Shown here in pieces: positions 1 through 12,064 of a stretch of DNA of 64,000 bases. A program made the translations under genes and the position numbers. Numbering within the stretch: position 1 is the stretch's first letter; each line of letters begins with the position of its first letter. Origin of the DNA: Axinella damicornis (taxonomy: Eukaryota; Porifera; Demospongiae; Axinellida; Axinellidae). The notes under the pieces were generated by a model. The model made no database searches, was not told the DNA's origin, and saw nothing but the letters and a program-made list of their open reading frames with translations. The stretch spans positions 8,367,847-8,431,846 of the forward strand of contig OZ007507.1 of assembly GCA_963931865.1 (NCBI GenBank), read 5' to 3'.

Positions 1-3000
1 CGTGGTACAAATTTAATCTTCAGGCTCCTTCTCCACGTACTCCAAGTAGAAACTGCACCCCTGGTTGAAGCCGGGAGAAAGGTAAACAGGAGGTGCTGGC
101 TGCAGATAACGGGAGGAGGAAAATGTTTCTACAAGGCTAGCAAGTCAACTCACCGTGGTACAAATTTAATCTCCAGGCTCCTTCTCCACGTACTCTGAGT
201 AGAAACTGCACCCGTGGTTGAAGCCGGGAGAAAGAGAAACAGGAGATGCTGGCTGCAGATAACGGGAGGAGGAACATGTTTCTAAAAGGCTAGCATGTCG
301 ACTCACCGTGGTAATCTCAAGGCTCCTTCACCACGTACTCGAAGTAGAAACTGCACCCCTGGTTGAAGCCGGGAGAAAGGAAAACAGGAGATGCTGGCTG
401 CAGATAACGGGAGGAGAAACATGTTTCTACAATGCTAGCGTGTCGACTCACCGTGGTACAAATGCAATCTCCAGGCTCCTTCTCCACGTACTCCAAGTAG
501 AAACTGCACCCCTGGTTGAAGCCGGGAGAAAGGAAAACAGGAGGTGCTAGCTGCAGATAACGGGTGAAGGAACATGTTTTTCTACAAGGCTAGCATGTCA
601 ACACACCGTGGTACAAATTTAATCTCCAGGCTCCTTCTCCACGTACTCCAAGTAGAAACTGCACCCCTGGTTGAAGCCGGGAGAAAGGTAAACAGGAGAT
701 GCTGGCTGCAGATAACGGGAGGAGGAACATGTTTCTACAAGGCTAGCATGTCGACTCACCGTGGTACAAATGCAATCTCCAGGCTCCTTCTCCACGTACT
801 CCAAGTAGAAACTGCACCCCTGGTTGAAGCCGGGAGAAAGGAAAACAGGAGGTGCTAGCTGCAGATAACGGGAGAAGGAACATGTTTTTCTACAAGGCTA
901 GCATGTCAACACACCGTGGTACAAATTTAATCTCCAGGCTCCTTCTCCACGTACTCCAAGTTGAAACAGCACCCCTGGTTGAAGGCGGGAGAAAGGTAAA
1001 CAGGAGATGCTGGCTGCAGATAACGGGAGGAGGAACATGTTTCTACAAGACTAGCATGTCGACTCACCGTGGTACAAATGTAATCTCCAGGCTCCTTCTC
1101 CACGTACTCCAAGTAGAAACTGCACCCCTGGTTGAAGCCGGGAGAAAGGTAAACAGGAGGTGCTGGCTGCAGATAACGGGAGGAGGAAAATGTTTCTACA
1201 AGGCTAGCAAGTCAACTCACCGTGGTACAAATTTAATCTCCAGGCTCCTTCTCCACGTACTCTGAGTAGAAACTGCACCCGTGGTTGAAGCCGGGAGAAA
1301 GAGAAACAGGAGATGCTGGCTGCAGATAACAGGAGGAGGAACATGTTTCTACAAGGCTAGCATGTCGACTCACCGTGGTAATCTCCATGCTCCTTCTCCA
1401 CGTACTCCAAGTAGAAACTGCACCCCTGGTTGAAGCCGGGAGAAAGGAAAACAGGAGGTGCTGGCTGCAGATAACGGGAGGAGGAACATGTTTTTCTACA
1501 AGGCTAGCATGTCAACTCACCGTGGTACAAATTTAATCTCCAGGCTCCTTCTGCACGTACTCCAAGTAGAAACTGCACCCGTGGTTGAAGCCGGGAGAAA
1601 GAGAAACAGGAGATGCTGGCTGCAGATAACGGGAGGAGGAACATGTTTCTAAAAGGCTAGCATGTCGACTCACCGTGGTAATCTCAAGGCTCCTTCACCA
1701 CGTACTCGAAGTAGAAACTGCACCCCTGGTTGAAGCCGGGAGAAAGGAAAACAGGAGATGCTGGCTGCAGATAACGGGAGGAGAAACATGTTTCTACAAT
1801 GCTAGCGTGTCGACTCACCGTGGTACAAATGCAATCTCCAGGCTCCTTCTCCACGTACTCCAAGTAGAAACTGCACCCCTGGTTGAAGCCGGGAGAAAGG
1901 AAAACAGGAGGTGCTAGCTGCAGATAACGGGTGAAGGAACATGTTTTTCTACAAGGCTAGCATGTCAACACACCGTGGTACAAATTTAATCTCCAGGCTC
2001 CTTCTCCACGTACTCCAAGTAGAAACTGCACCCCTGGTTGAAGCCGGGAGAAAGGTAAACAGGAGATGCTGGCTGCAGATAACGGGAGGAGGAACATGTT
2101 TCTACAAGGCTAGCATGTCGACTCACCGTGGTACAAATGCAATCTCCAGGCTCCTTCTCCACGTACTCCAAGTAGAAACTGCACCCCTGGTTGAAGCCGG
2201 GAGAAAGGAAAACAGGAGGTGCTAGCTGCAGATAACGGGAGAAGGAACATGTTTTTCTACAAGGCTAGCATGTCAACACACCGTGGTACAAATTTAATCT
2301 CCAGGCTCCTTCTCCACGTACTCCAAGTTGAAACAGCACCCCTGGTTGAAGGCGGGAGAAAGGTAAACAGGAGATGCTGGCTGCAGATAACGGGAGGAGG
2401 AACATGTTTCTACAAGACTAGCATGTCGACTCACCGTGGTACAAATGTAATCTCCAGGCTCCTTCTCCACGTACTCCAAGTAGAAACTGCACCCCTGGTT
2501 GAAGCCGGGAGAAAGGTAAACAGGAGGTGCTGGCTGCAGATAACGGGAGGAGGAAAATGTTTCTACAAGGCTAGCAAGTCAACTCACCGTGGTACAAATT
2601 TAATCTCCAGGCTCCTTCTCCACGTACTCTGAGTAGAAACTGCACCCGTGGTTGAAGCCGGGAGAAAGAGAAACAGGAGATGCTGGCTGCAGATAACAGG
2701 AGGAGGAACATGTTTCTACAAGGCTAGCATGTCGACTCACCGTGGTAATCTCCATGCTCCTTCTCCACGTACTCCAAGTAGAAACTGCACCCCTGGTTGA
2801 AGCCGGGAGAAAGGAAAACAGGAGGTGCTGGCTGCAGATAACGGGAGGAGGAACATGTTTTTCTACAAGGCTAGCATGTCAACTCACCGTGGTACAAATT
2901 TAATCTCCAGGCTCCTTCTGCACGTACTCCAAGTAGAAACTGCACCCCTGGTTGAAGCCTGGAGGAAGGTAAACAGGAGATGCTGGCTGCAGATAACGGG

Positions 3001-6000
3001 AGGAGGAACATGTCTCTACAAGGCTAGCATGTCGACTCACCGTGGTACAAATTTAATCTCCAGGCTCCTTCGCCACGTACTCCAAGTAGAAATTGCACCC
3101 CTGGTTGAAGCCGGGAGAAAGGAAAACAGGAGGTGCTGGCTGCAGATAACGGGAGGAGGAACATGTTTTTCTACAAGGCTAGCATGTCAACTCACTGTGG
3201 TACAAATTTAATCTCCAGGCTCCTTCTGCACGTACTCCAAGTAGAAACTGCACCCCTGGTTGAAGCCAGGAGAAAGGTAAACAGGAGATGCTGGCTGCAG
3301 ATAACGGGAGGAGGAACATGTTTCTACAAGGCTAGCATGTCGACTCACCGTGGTAATCTCAAGGCTCCTTCACCACGTACTCGAAGTAGAAACTGCACCC
3401 CTGGTTGAAGCCGGGAGAAAGGAAAACAGGAGATGCTGGCTGCAGATAACGGGAGGAGGAACATGTTTCTACAAGGCTAGCATGTCGACTCACCGTGGTA
3501 CAAATACAATCTCCAGGCTCCTTCTCCACGTACTCCAAGTAGAAACTGCACCCCTGGTTGAAGCCGGGAGAAAGGAAAACAGGAGGTGCTAGCTGCAGAT
3601 AACGGGAGAAGGAACATGTTTTTCTACAAGGCTAGCATGTCAACACACCGTGGTACAAATTTAATCTCCAGGCTCCTTCTCCACGTACTCCAAGTAGAAA
3701 CTGCACCCCTGGTTGAAGCCGGGAGGAAGGTAAACAGGAGATGCTGGCTGCAGATAACAGGAGGAGGAACATGTCTCTACAAGGCTAGCATGTTGACTCA
3801 CCGTGGTACAAATTTAATCTCCAGGCTCCTTCGCCACGTACTCCAAGTAGAAATTGCACCCCTGGTTGAAGCCGGGAGAAAGGTAAACAGGAGGTGCTGG
3901 CTGCAGATAACGGGAGGAGGAACATGTTTTTCTACAAGGCTAGCATGTCAACTCACCGTGGTACAAATTTAATCTCCAGGCTCCTTCTCCACGTACTCCG
4001 AGTAGAAACTGCACCCCTGGTTGAAGCCAGGAGAAAGGTAAACAGGAGATGCTGGCTGCAGATAACGGGAGGAGGAACATGTTTCTAAAAGGCTAGCATG
4101 TCGACTCACCGTGGTAATCTCAAGGCTCCTTCACCACGTACTCGAAGTAGAAACTGCACCCCTGGTTGAAGCCGGGAGAAAGGAAAACAGGAGATGCTGG
4201 CTGCAGATAACGGGAGGAGAAACATGTTTCTACAATGCTAGCGTGTCGACTCACCGTGGTACAAATGCAATCTCCAGGCTCCTTCTCCACGTACTCCAAG
4301 TAGAAACTGCACCCCTGGTTGAAGCCGGGAGAAAGGAAAACAGGAGGTGCAAGCTGCAGATAACGGGTGAAGGAACATGTTTTTCTACAAGGCTAGCATG
4401 TCAACACACCGTGGTACAAATTTAATCTCCAGGCTCCTTCTCCACGTACTCCAAGTAGAAACTGCACCCCTGGTTGAAGCCGGGAGAAAGGAAAACAGGA
4501 GATGCTGGCTGCAGATAACGGGAGGAGGAACATGTTTCTACAAGGCTAGCATGTCGACTCACCGTGGTACAAATGCAATCTCCAGGCTCCTTCTCCACGT
4601 ACTCCAAGTAGAAACTGCACCCCTGGTTGAAGCCGGGAGAAAGGAAAACAGGAGGTGCTAGCTGCAGATAACGGGAGAAGGAACATGTTTTTCTACAAGG
4701 CTAGCATGTCAACACACCGTGGTACAAATTTAATCTCCAGGCTCCTTCTCCACGTACTCCAAGTAGAAACTGCACCCCTGGTTGAAGCCGGGAGAAAGGT
4801 AAACAGGAGGTGCTGGCTGCAGATAACGGGAGGAGGAAAATGTTTCTACAAGGCTAGCAAGTCAACTCACCGTGGTACAAATTTAATCTCCAGGCTCCTT
4901 CTCCACGTACTCTGAGTAGAAACTGCACCCCTGGTTGAAGCCGGGAGAAAGAGAAACAGGAGATGCTGGCTGCAGATAACGGGAGGAGGAACATGTTTCT
5001 AAAAGGCTAGCATGTCGACTCACCGTGGTAATCTCAAGGCTCCTTCACCACGTACTCGAAGTAGAAACTGCACCCCTGGTTGAAGCCGGGAGAAAGGAAA
5101 ACAGAAGATGCTGGCTGCAGATAACGAGAGGAGGAACATGTTTCTACAATGCTAGCATGTCGACTCACCGTTGTACAAATGTAATCTCCAGGCTCCTTCT
5201 CCACGTACTCCAAGTAGAAACTGCACCCCTGGTTGAAGCCGGGAGAAAGGTAAACAGGAGGTGCTGGCTGCAGATAATGGGAGGAGGAACATGTTTCTAC
5301 AAGGCTAGCATGTCAACTCACCGTGGTACAAATGTAATCTCCAGGCTCCTTCTCCACGTAGAAACTGCACCCCTTGTTCAAGCGGGAGAAAGGTAAACAG
5401 GAGGTGCCGGCTGCAGATAACGGGAGGAGGAACATGTTTCTACAAGGCTAGCATGTCGACTCAACGTGGTACAAATTTAATCTCCAGGCTCTTTCTCCAC
5501 TGCACCCCTGGTTGAAGCCGGGAGAAAGGCAAACAGGAGGTGCTGGCTGCAGATAACGGGAGGAGGAACATGTTTCTACAAGGCTAGCATGTCGACTCAC
5601 CGTGGTTATCTCCAGGCTCCTTCACCACGTACTCGAAGTAGAAACTGCACCCCTGGTTGAAGCCGGGAGAAAGGAAAACAGGAGATGCTGGCTGCAGATA
5701 ACGGGAGGAGGAACATGTTTCTACAAGGCTAGCATGTCGACTCACCGTGGTACAAATGTAATCTCCAGGCTCCTTCTCCACGTAGAAACTGCACCCCTGG
5801 TTGAAGCGGGAGAAAGGTAAACAGGAGGTGCCGGCTGCAGATAATGGGAGGAGGAACATGTTTCTACAAGGCTAGCATGTCGACTCACCGTGGTACAAAT
5901 TTATTCTCCAGGCTCCTTCTCCACGTACTCCAAGTAGAAACTGCACCCCTGGTTGAAGCCGGAAGAAAAGAAAACAGGAGGTGCTGGCTGCAGATAACGG

Positions 6001-7141
6001 GAGGAGGAACATGTTTTTCTACAAGGCTAGCATGTCAACTCACCGTGGTACAAATTTAATCTCCTGGCTCTTTCTCCACTGCACCCCTGGTTGAAGCCGG
6101 GAGAAAGGCAAACAGGAGGTGCTGGCTGCAGATAACGGGAGGAGGAACATGTTTCTACAAGGCTAGCATGTCGACTCACCGTCGTTATCTCCAGGCTCCT
6201 TCACCACGTACTCGAAGTAGAAACTGCACCCCTGGTTGAAGCAGGGAGAAAGGAAAACAGGAGATGCTGGCTGCAGATAACGGGAGGAGGAACATGTTTC
6301 TACAAGGCTAGCAAGTCAACTCACCGTGGTACAAATTTAATCTCCAGGCTCCTTCTCCACGTACTCCGAGTAGAAACTGCACCCCTGGTTGAAGCCGGGA
6401 GAAAGGTAAACAGGAGATGCTGGCTGCAGATAACGGGAGGAGGAACATGTTTCTACAAGGCTAGCATGTCGACTCACCGTGGTAATCTCCAGGCTCCTTC
6501 TCCACGTACTCCGAGTAGAAACTGCACCCCTGGTTGAAGCCGGGATAAAGGAAAACAGGAGGTGCTGGCTGCAGGTAACGGGAGGAGGAACATGTTTCTA
6601 CAAGGCTAGCATGTCAACTCACCGTGGTACAAATGTAATCTCCAGGCTCCTTCTCCACGTACTCCAAGTAGAAACTGCACCCTTGGTTGAAGCCGGGAGA
6701 AAGGCAAACAGGAGGTGCTGGCTGCAGATAACGGGAGGAGGAACATGTTTCTACAAGGCTAGCATGTCGACTCACCGTGGTACAAATGTATTCTCCAGGC
6801 TCCTTCTCCACGTACTCCAAGTAGAAACTGCACCCCTGGTTGAAGCCGGGAGAGATGTAAACAGGAGGTGCTGGCTGCAGATAACGGGAGGAGGAACAGG
6901 TTTTTCTACAAGGCTAGCATGTCAACTCACCGTGGTACAAATTTAATCTCCAGGCTCCTTCTCCACGTACTCCAAGTAGAATCTGCACCCCCGGTTGAAG
7001 CTGGGAGAAAGGTAAACAGAAGGTGCTGGCTACAGATAACGGGAGGAGGAACATGTTTTTTTACCAGGCTAGCGCATGTCTACTCACCGTGGCACAAATT
7101 TAATTTCCAGGCTCCTTCTCCACTCACTCCAAGTAGAAACC
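1..7141. repeat. Satellite array, ~153-bp monomer (about 47 copies)
   Basis: The whole stretch is built from one monomer that starts around CGTGGTACAAATTTAATCTC and ends around AGCATGTCGACTCAC. Adjacent full monomers start 153 bp apart (positions 1, 154, 307). A shorter variant of about 145 bp lacks the ACAAATTT segment after CGTGGT. Because 153 is 51 codons, long open frames appear on both strands, but the length variants and in-frame stops (for example TTTCTAAAAGG) break every frame, so the array is not a gene. The last copies, from about 6930, are degenerate, and the array stops near 7141. The monomer length is near nucleosomal spacing, as in many centromeric or heterochromatic satellites; that role is only a possibility here. 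Confidence 0.95.
209..2955. repeat. 1367-bp higher-order duplication inside the satellite
   Basis: The block from about 209 to 1575 is repeated from about 1576 to 2955. Every frame within it recurs at an offset of exactly 1367 bp with identical translation, for example 308/1675, 574/1941 and 852/2219. Each block holds nine monomers of different variants, so this is higher-order structure. Identity looks complete, which implies very recent unequal exchange. Parts of the same variant order recur near 3350 and 4111-4660 with changes. Confidence 0.9.
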
Positions 7142-7865
7142 ACGCCACTATCATCCTGCACCCCTTCAGGTAGCTGGTATCTAGGGCATCAGGCATCCCG
7201 TGCTTTGTTTCGCGGGGCCATTCCCCGCGAGATTTCCCTGTGCTGTAGCTGAAAGCTAGGCCCTCAGGGGTTGGAAGGCACTATCAAGACCCTAGTAGCA
7301 CAGGTAATGAGATGAGGATTAGGATCAAGCGCCTCCAATAACGCAGCGTAGGGCCAAGACTCAAGTCAGGCTTCATACACAGGAATGGAAGGCTGCCCTG
7401 GCCCGATTATACCCTAAATATTGTAGCTAACTCGTCGGTGTTTTTCCTACTTACTAAAACACGATGAACAGAGGCATGATAACAACACTTACCACCGAAC
7501 GGCTGAGTTGTAAAGGGTGGGACGGTGAACAAATCTGGTGAGAGGAGACTGGTTAGGTGGTTAGTGTTGACTGTAGAGTGCGGACTTGGTGGAGAATGAC
7601 GTCGTGACGACGGACCGCGCACAGTGGCTTGCTGCTGGCACGGCAGGTGTTGAAGTAGGCCTATGGTCAGAGTGTGGATCCGTCTCCTGTCGCGGTTAAG
7701 CCTATTCGACAGAAATGAGAAAACTGTAACTCAAAACTGATGACGCCGAAGGAGTCTATCAATTGAATTTTAAAATTCCCGCCAAAAACATAAAAGCTAT
7801 CAACATTGACCAATCAGAACGCAGCGGCTAACCAATCCGCGGTTGATACGCGGGCTTGCACGGGA
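7142..7865. other. No gene recognised; unique-looking spacer
   Basis: No spliced gene or known repeat was recognised. The section at about 7765-7840 (TTCCCGCC, then CCAATCAGAACG) resembles the reverse complement of about 19655-19735, so a dispersed repeat is present. Two CCAAT motifs lie near 7810-7835, just before a retrotransposon tail. Confidence 0.4.
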
Positions 7866-7867
7866 AC

Positions 7868-8085
7868 TCGAGGCTCATTACTCATGTACTGGTGAAGTGC
7901 AAGGCTTACCGTGAGGAGAGGGCTCAATTATGGGAACTGGTGAAGACAAAGAAAAGCCTAAAGGATTACTTCAAGAGACTGGGTGAGAGGGAGACTGTGG
8001 AGGGGGTGGAGCTAATAGACGGGGGGTGAAGAAATACCTACGGAGGGTGATGGACAAGAGGAGGAGTAGGAATTGTTGCATAATG
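7868..8085 (+). pseudogene. Non-LTR retrotransposon reverse-transcriptase tail (fragment)
   Basis: The plus strand reads a typical LINE C-terminal tail, with LITHVLVKCKAYREERAQLW followed by a basic segment (KKSLKDYFKRLGERE) and, after a frame break in the six-G run at 8021-8026, KKYLRRVMDKRR. In LINE proteins such tails follow the zinc-knuckle region after the reverse transcriptase. Only the tail is present, so this is a dead fragment. Adding one G would restore the frame, so the shift may be a homopolymer error. It faces the opposite-strand fragment at 8117-8470. Confidence 0.55.
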
Positions 8086-8116
8086 TTCGCTATCTATACG
8101 CGATGGCCTCCAAGGC

Positions 8117-8470
8117 TCAAGGAGAATCAATATCATTTGGAGTTAGTGGGCACTCACAGCATACAAAGCAGGAGAACGCTCCACACTCTCGTCCTCGCCT
8201 GTACAACACATATATGCATTGGCTACTCTGGTTCCGATTCTTCCAACCTCCCACTTCAGCCCTCAGGCCAGCTAATCTCGTCCGAAACTTAAATTTCAGC
8301 CTTCCCCCTCTTCTGTCACCAGGGTTGTCCAAGTACTTCTCTTTCTTCCATTCTCCCTTCACTGCCGCATACAAGTCCAGAGTCTTCTTGCTACTCACTT
8401 CATCTGCCCACCTCTGCTCGCACACCTCTTCTCTCACCCTCTTTCCATCAGTCATAATTATGGACTTCAT
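8117..8470 (-). pseudogene. Non-LTR retrotransposon tail fragment, opposite orientation
   Basis: The 117-residue minus-strand frame contains RTRLAGLRAEVGGWKNRNQ followed by a cysteine-rich segment. In the neighbouring frame this segment reads CCTGEDESVE, the usual start of the LINE C-terminal zinc motif. That motif normally lies directly upstream of a tail like the one at 7868-8085. The two pieces therefore look like parts of one element brought head to head by an inversion. One frameshift is visible. No catalytic domain remains. Confidence 0.5.
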
Positions 8471-8660
8471 TAGCTAGTGCCATCTTCAGTACAAACTTTA
8501 GCACGCGCGTAGTACGGAGAACTGTCCTCGTTACTAATGAATGAATATCGTTATCGCCCTCAAGGAGCATGGAAAGATATTAATGGTAATGGGAGACATA
8601 CAATAGTGTAAACTTAGGTAGGAAGGAAACGTTCCTGTCTGTTAGTCTCTCCATCAGCAC

Positions 8661-9065
8661 TCACACATTCCATTCTTTGTCCAAATTCAGGTCATTTTTA
8701 TGGCAGTCAACAACATGCTCCAGCACAGATGCTATTGTGCAAGTTGCGCAACGCACACACTTTGAAGTTGAAGAAACGGTGCAGTTGGTGCGTTCTACAA
8801 TCTCACGTTCACTGTTCTTGTGGGTCTTTCTCATACTGTCCTGGACTTCTTCAAGCTTCTGCTTGGCCTGACCACGGTAAGCAACGACTATGTACATAAT
8901 GTCCTGTAATGACAAGGTAGCATGACTTGGCCTTAGTGACATTTGTGGGAGGTAATATACTGCCGCACTGAGCCTGAACAAAACTAAGGGCATTTTCAGC
9001 AAGTCTATAAACCAAACTGTTAGGTCCAATACCGAATGGATAAGTAACACATATTCAAGCCACAA
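8661..9065 (-). CDS. Unrecognised 134-residue ORF
   Basis: An open minus-strand frame with a charged middle (GQAKQKLEEVQDSMRKTHKN) and a cysteine/histidine cluster (CVRCATC then CHKND). I do not recognise the family. It could be an exon of a host gene or a transposon remnant. No convincing splice signals decide this. Confidence 0.2.
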   Translation of the reverse strand: MWLEYVLLIHSVLDLTVWFIDLLKMPLVLFRLSAAVYYLPQMSLRPSHATLSLQDIMYIVVAYRGQAKQKLEEVQDSMRKTHKNSEREIVERTNCTVSSTSKCVRCATCTIASVLEHVVDCHKNDLNLDKEWNV

Positions 9066-9200
9066 CTAACAAGCATAGCGTTTACATTGTCACCCTGTGA
9101 CTTGTGGGAGTTACTCTATCATCCCACTGACCATGGAACAAAACTAAGAGCCCTTTATGCAAGTAAGAGAGCCAGGGCACTAGGTCCAACCCCAAAAGGC

Positions 9201-9348
9201 TAGCCTCGTTCCCAGGCCTACCCCGTTTTTTCTGTTCTTCGGTTTCCGTTGACAATAATACACGGATGCGGAAGGGCGGCGAAAAACGCGGAAGTCCTGT
9301 CGGAAACCGAAGAACAGAAAAAACAGGGTAGGCCTGGGAACGAGGCTA
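9201..9348. mobile_element. Inverted-repeat MITE, TAGCCTCG family, perfect 9-bp TSD
   Basis: A 148-bp foldback element starts TAGCCTCGTTCCCAGGCC and ends with its inverse complement. The arms run about 50 bp (TTTTTTCTGTTCTTCGGTTT is mirrored). It is flanked by CCAAAAGGC at 9192-9200 and again at 9349-9357, a perfect 9-bp target duplication. It has no coding capacity. Confidence 0.9.
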
Positions 9349-9425
9349 CCAAAAGGCTGCAACAGCCTTTATTCTAGCTAACCCCTTAAGCCCCATTGAC
9401 ACCTAAAGACGCCTATGCACTTGTA

Positions 9426-9695
9426 CAAGGGGTGGTCACTCCAATATGCGGCGTACTTAGAGCTGCGACCGGGGTCACAATTTGTGACCGTCCAAAAACT
9501 GCCTGTGACGTACCGCGTGACTGCACTGCTAAACTGCCGGTGACCCTGTGACCGTCGCAAAAATCCATCGTGACTGCGTGACTTTTTGGTAGTATACGGA
9601 GTAATACGGTAAGCCACACCTACATCCGCCGTGTACGGGGTCACAATCCTGGTCGCAGCTCTGAGTACTATGTTTATTGGTGTGACCACCCCTTG
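9426..9695. mobile_element. Inverted-repeat MITE, CAAGGGGTGGTCAC family, 5-bp TSD
   Basis: It begins CAAGGGGTGGTCAC and ends GTGACCACCCCTTG, with further inverted symmetry inside (TTAGAGCTGCGACCGG and its complement). It is flanked by TTGTA at 9421-9425 and 9696-9700. A second copy lies at 57391-57657 in the opposite orientation with its own 5-bp duplication, ATAAG. The superfamily is not assigned. Confidence 0.85.
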
Positions 9696-9794
9696 TTGTA
9701 GGGCTTCCCCCCCCAGGGGCATTGCGAGCTTTTTGATTTTTATAGACCCCACCAAGGGCCTCAGATGGATCCTCAAGAAAACATGCAGGTTGAT

Positions 9795-10213
9795 CAGGGG
9801 CGGATACAGGATTTATGAAAGGGGGGGGGGGCACCGTGTATGAAACGCTGCCGGAGGCAGTGCATAGAGGCGCGTAGCGCCGATCGATCAGTCCGCGAAG
9901 CGCGGAAAAATTTTTTCGCCTTCATTTTTCACTTCTCAGGATGGGCTCTCGTGGCACCTTCGCGCTTTGCACTGCAAGTTCCAGATGTACGAGGATTGCA
10001 GGTCCCAGGGCCGCCATGAGCTTCTTCCTTGCTTATTTCGCTCACGAATGTAATACGTACGTACACGGAGGGGTATACTAGATCGTGGTCTCGTTCCCAA
10101 GCCGTTCGGTTTCAGGCAACGCACGATATTGCGAGCTGAGGAGGCCATGGCGCCAGGCCAGGAGTTGCAACGTAGCGGCAGCTAGCTATATAAAAAAATT
10201 TTTTTCTCTAGCC

Positions 10214-10246
<33 letters not shown>

Positions 10247-10269
10247 CGGCCCCCCTGGATCCGCCACTG
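9795..10269. mobile_element. Non-autonomous DNA transposon, CAGGGGCGGAT ends
   Basis: Starts CAGGGGCGGATACAGG and ends CCTGGATCCGCCACTG. Direct TTGAT lies on both sides (9790-9794 and 10270-10274). Ends of this type are widespread in hAT-like MITEs, but the short duplication does not match the usual 8 bp of hAT, so the class is open. It contains a 29-G run at 10215-10243. A sister copy in the same orientation is at 55823-56298. Confidence 0.8.
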
Positions 10270-10791
10270 TTGATGGTGTATGATGTGCCAGCAGTCTCAA
10301 GTTGAGGGAAATCCTGGGCGAGAATCCAGCACCTTTGACCTCTGGCCTGGCACCTAACAAGGGCCAAAACAGACTAGGTGTGTTTTGGTGACTTACGACC
10401 AAAGTCTGTCTTGGCTATCAGTGGTACTTTGAACCCTACAGTTCAAGTCCATACACTCTTCTACTTCACATTTTGTTCATGCCGGCTCAATGGTAGGTAC
10501 CTAGGAAGGTAGGTATTGGAATACCTGTATACTTTTTATTGCACTTGTACATTTGTCTGCTTTGTCTTTCCTCCTTGGGGTCCTAGCTGTTGACTAGATG
10601 GACCTTCGTATGCATTGTAAATTTAATTAATGATAGCTAGCTCACCTCCGACACAACACCGTCTTCCAGTACTGTCATGTTCATCATCACTGCTAAGTGC
10701 TCAAATCGGTATGAATATCGTTGTCAGCTGCTTTGCTCGCATCCTGGGTTCTAGCACACTTGATTCAAGGTTACTTCATTGTTGGTCCCCG

Positions 10792-10898
10792 GATCAGTTG
10801 GAATATATGGCACCGGAAGTCAGCTAGTACCTGCCCTGGACCTAATATTATACCCTAAGTATTGAACTGACTTCCGGTGCCGAATATTCCAACTGATC
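10792..10898. repeat. Foldback (hairpin) repeat
   Basis: Two arms of about 35 bp, GGATCAGTTGGAATAT...CACCGGAAGTCAG and its inverse complement, flank a loop of about 45 bp. It would form a strong hairpin and is probably a small MITE. The stretch from 10270 to 10790 before it shows no gene. Confidence 0.75.
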
Positions 10899-11040
10899 CC
10901 ATTTCCAGCTGAGCAGTGCAACGACCCATCACTTTTTCGCAACCTCCAAGTCTTCACCAGGCAGCTGCAGCTGCCCACTCCATGATCCATAACTATGGCT
11001 TTGTTTGTCACGCCATTTTCACGCTTGTAGTACAGTACGC

Positions 11041-11192
11041 ACACAGGGGTGCAGTTTCTACTTGGAGTACGTGGAGAAGGAGCCTGGAGATTAAATTTGT
11101 ACCACGGTGAGTTGACATGCTAGCCTTGTAGAAAAACATGTTCCTCTTCCCATTATCTGCAGCCAGCACCTCCTGTTTGCCTTTCTCCTGGT
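11041..11192 (-). repeat. Isolated copy of the 153-bp satellite monomer
   Basis: The reverse complement matches one complete satellite monomer (CCAGGAGAAAGGCAAACAGG ... GAAACTGCACCCCTG). It sits alone about 3.9 kb from the array and in inverse orientation, so the monomer can disperse as a single unit. Confidence 0.9.
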
Positions 11193-11894
11193 TTGTCAAA
11201 GACATTAATTCAAGACAATAATTTTAGTGGTCATTAGTAAATCTCTAAAGTCTTGGACATTAATGTCAAGTATTGATGCTTGTAGTTGGGCTGCATGCCA
11301 TCACGTTGTGATATTAAAATTCATACTGCACCACTGTGTAGTGATTAGGCCTAATAATTCATTTTAGTACTCAACTTCCTGTCGAGGGGCGTGGCCACCA
11401 GTGAGGGGAAAAAAAAAGTGCACATGTCCAGGCTGAAGGTGATACTCGGCACGACTGACTTCGGGCGCGCCAAGCTGGCCCAGGAGAAGGCGGTGAGTGG
11501 AATATGAGCCAACGTGGTTTCTGAAGAATGCCAAGTGGTCAAGCAACACAAATTATCGTGCAACTGTGTGCAGCAACCATTTGTCGTCCATCCATGCAGT
11601 GCCATGACATTCTGGACAATCTGTTGTCAAGAGGATACACAGACATTGACACGGCCCTCACGTAAGTGTGCATGAATGCTTTGATGATATGTGCATGATC
11701 TGTAGCACACAATGCTGTGTAAAACATGTCCATGTAATTATGTGTTAGCAGTTGAACTAGGACATAGAGTTTTGCAAATGTTCTCCGTAATCAAAGGGGT
11801 GGGTGACACTTAGCCATAGGTAATATAGTCCCTATATTGCCCAGTGTATTAGTTCGCGCACCAACCGAATAAATATTTCAAGAAGTTTGAAACA

Positions 11895-11928
11895 GACGTT
11901 TCGGCCACTATACAGTGGCCCTCATCAG
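11895..11928 (-). ncRNA. Hammerhead-ribozyme-like motif, left terminal repeat
   Basis: Read on the minus strand, CTGATGA is followed by a perfect hairpin (GGCCACTGTATAGTGGCC), then GAAAC and GTC. This is the order of a type I hammerhead core. It has the sense orientation of the endonuclease frame. Helix I is very short by eye. Confidence 0.65.
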
Positions 11929-12064
11929 TGAAAATACACACAATTCAGACAACACAAGTCTAAATACAGTAATGGAAAGGGGTGGGGTAAAAGGCGGGAA
12001 AAAAGATGCAGGTGTTACAAAATGTTAAAAATCAATTAAGAATTTTAACGGGATGGGGGATGAC

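Noticed and set aside
1..7141. Long open frames on both strands in the satellite, which could suggest a repetitive protein
   Set aside because: They arise because the monomer is 51 codons long. Length variants of 145-147 bp and in-frame stops break every frame, and both strands are equally open.
1..7141. Regular repeats resembling a CRISPR array
   Set aside because: There are no unique spacers; the units are contiguous 153-bp satellite monomers, and the genome is eukaryotic.
1..7141. A CENP-B-box-like motif around GTTGAAGCCGGGAG
   Set aside because: Only the CGGG part agrees; the TTCG half is absent at the required spacing.
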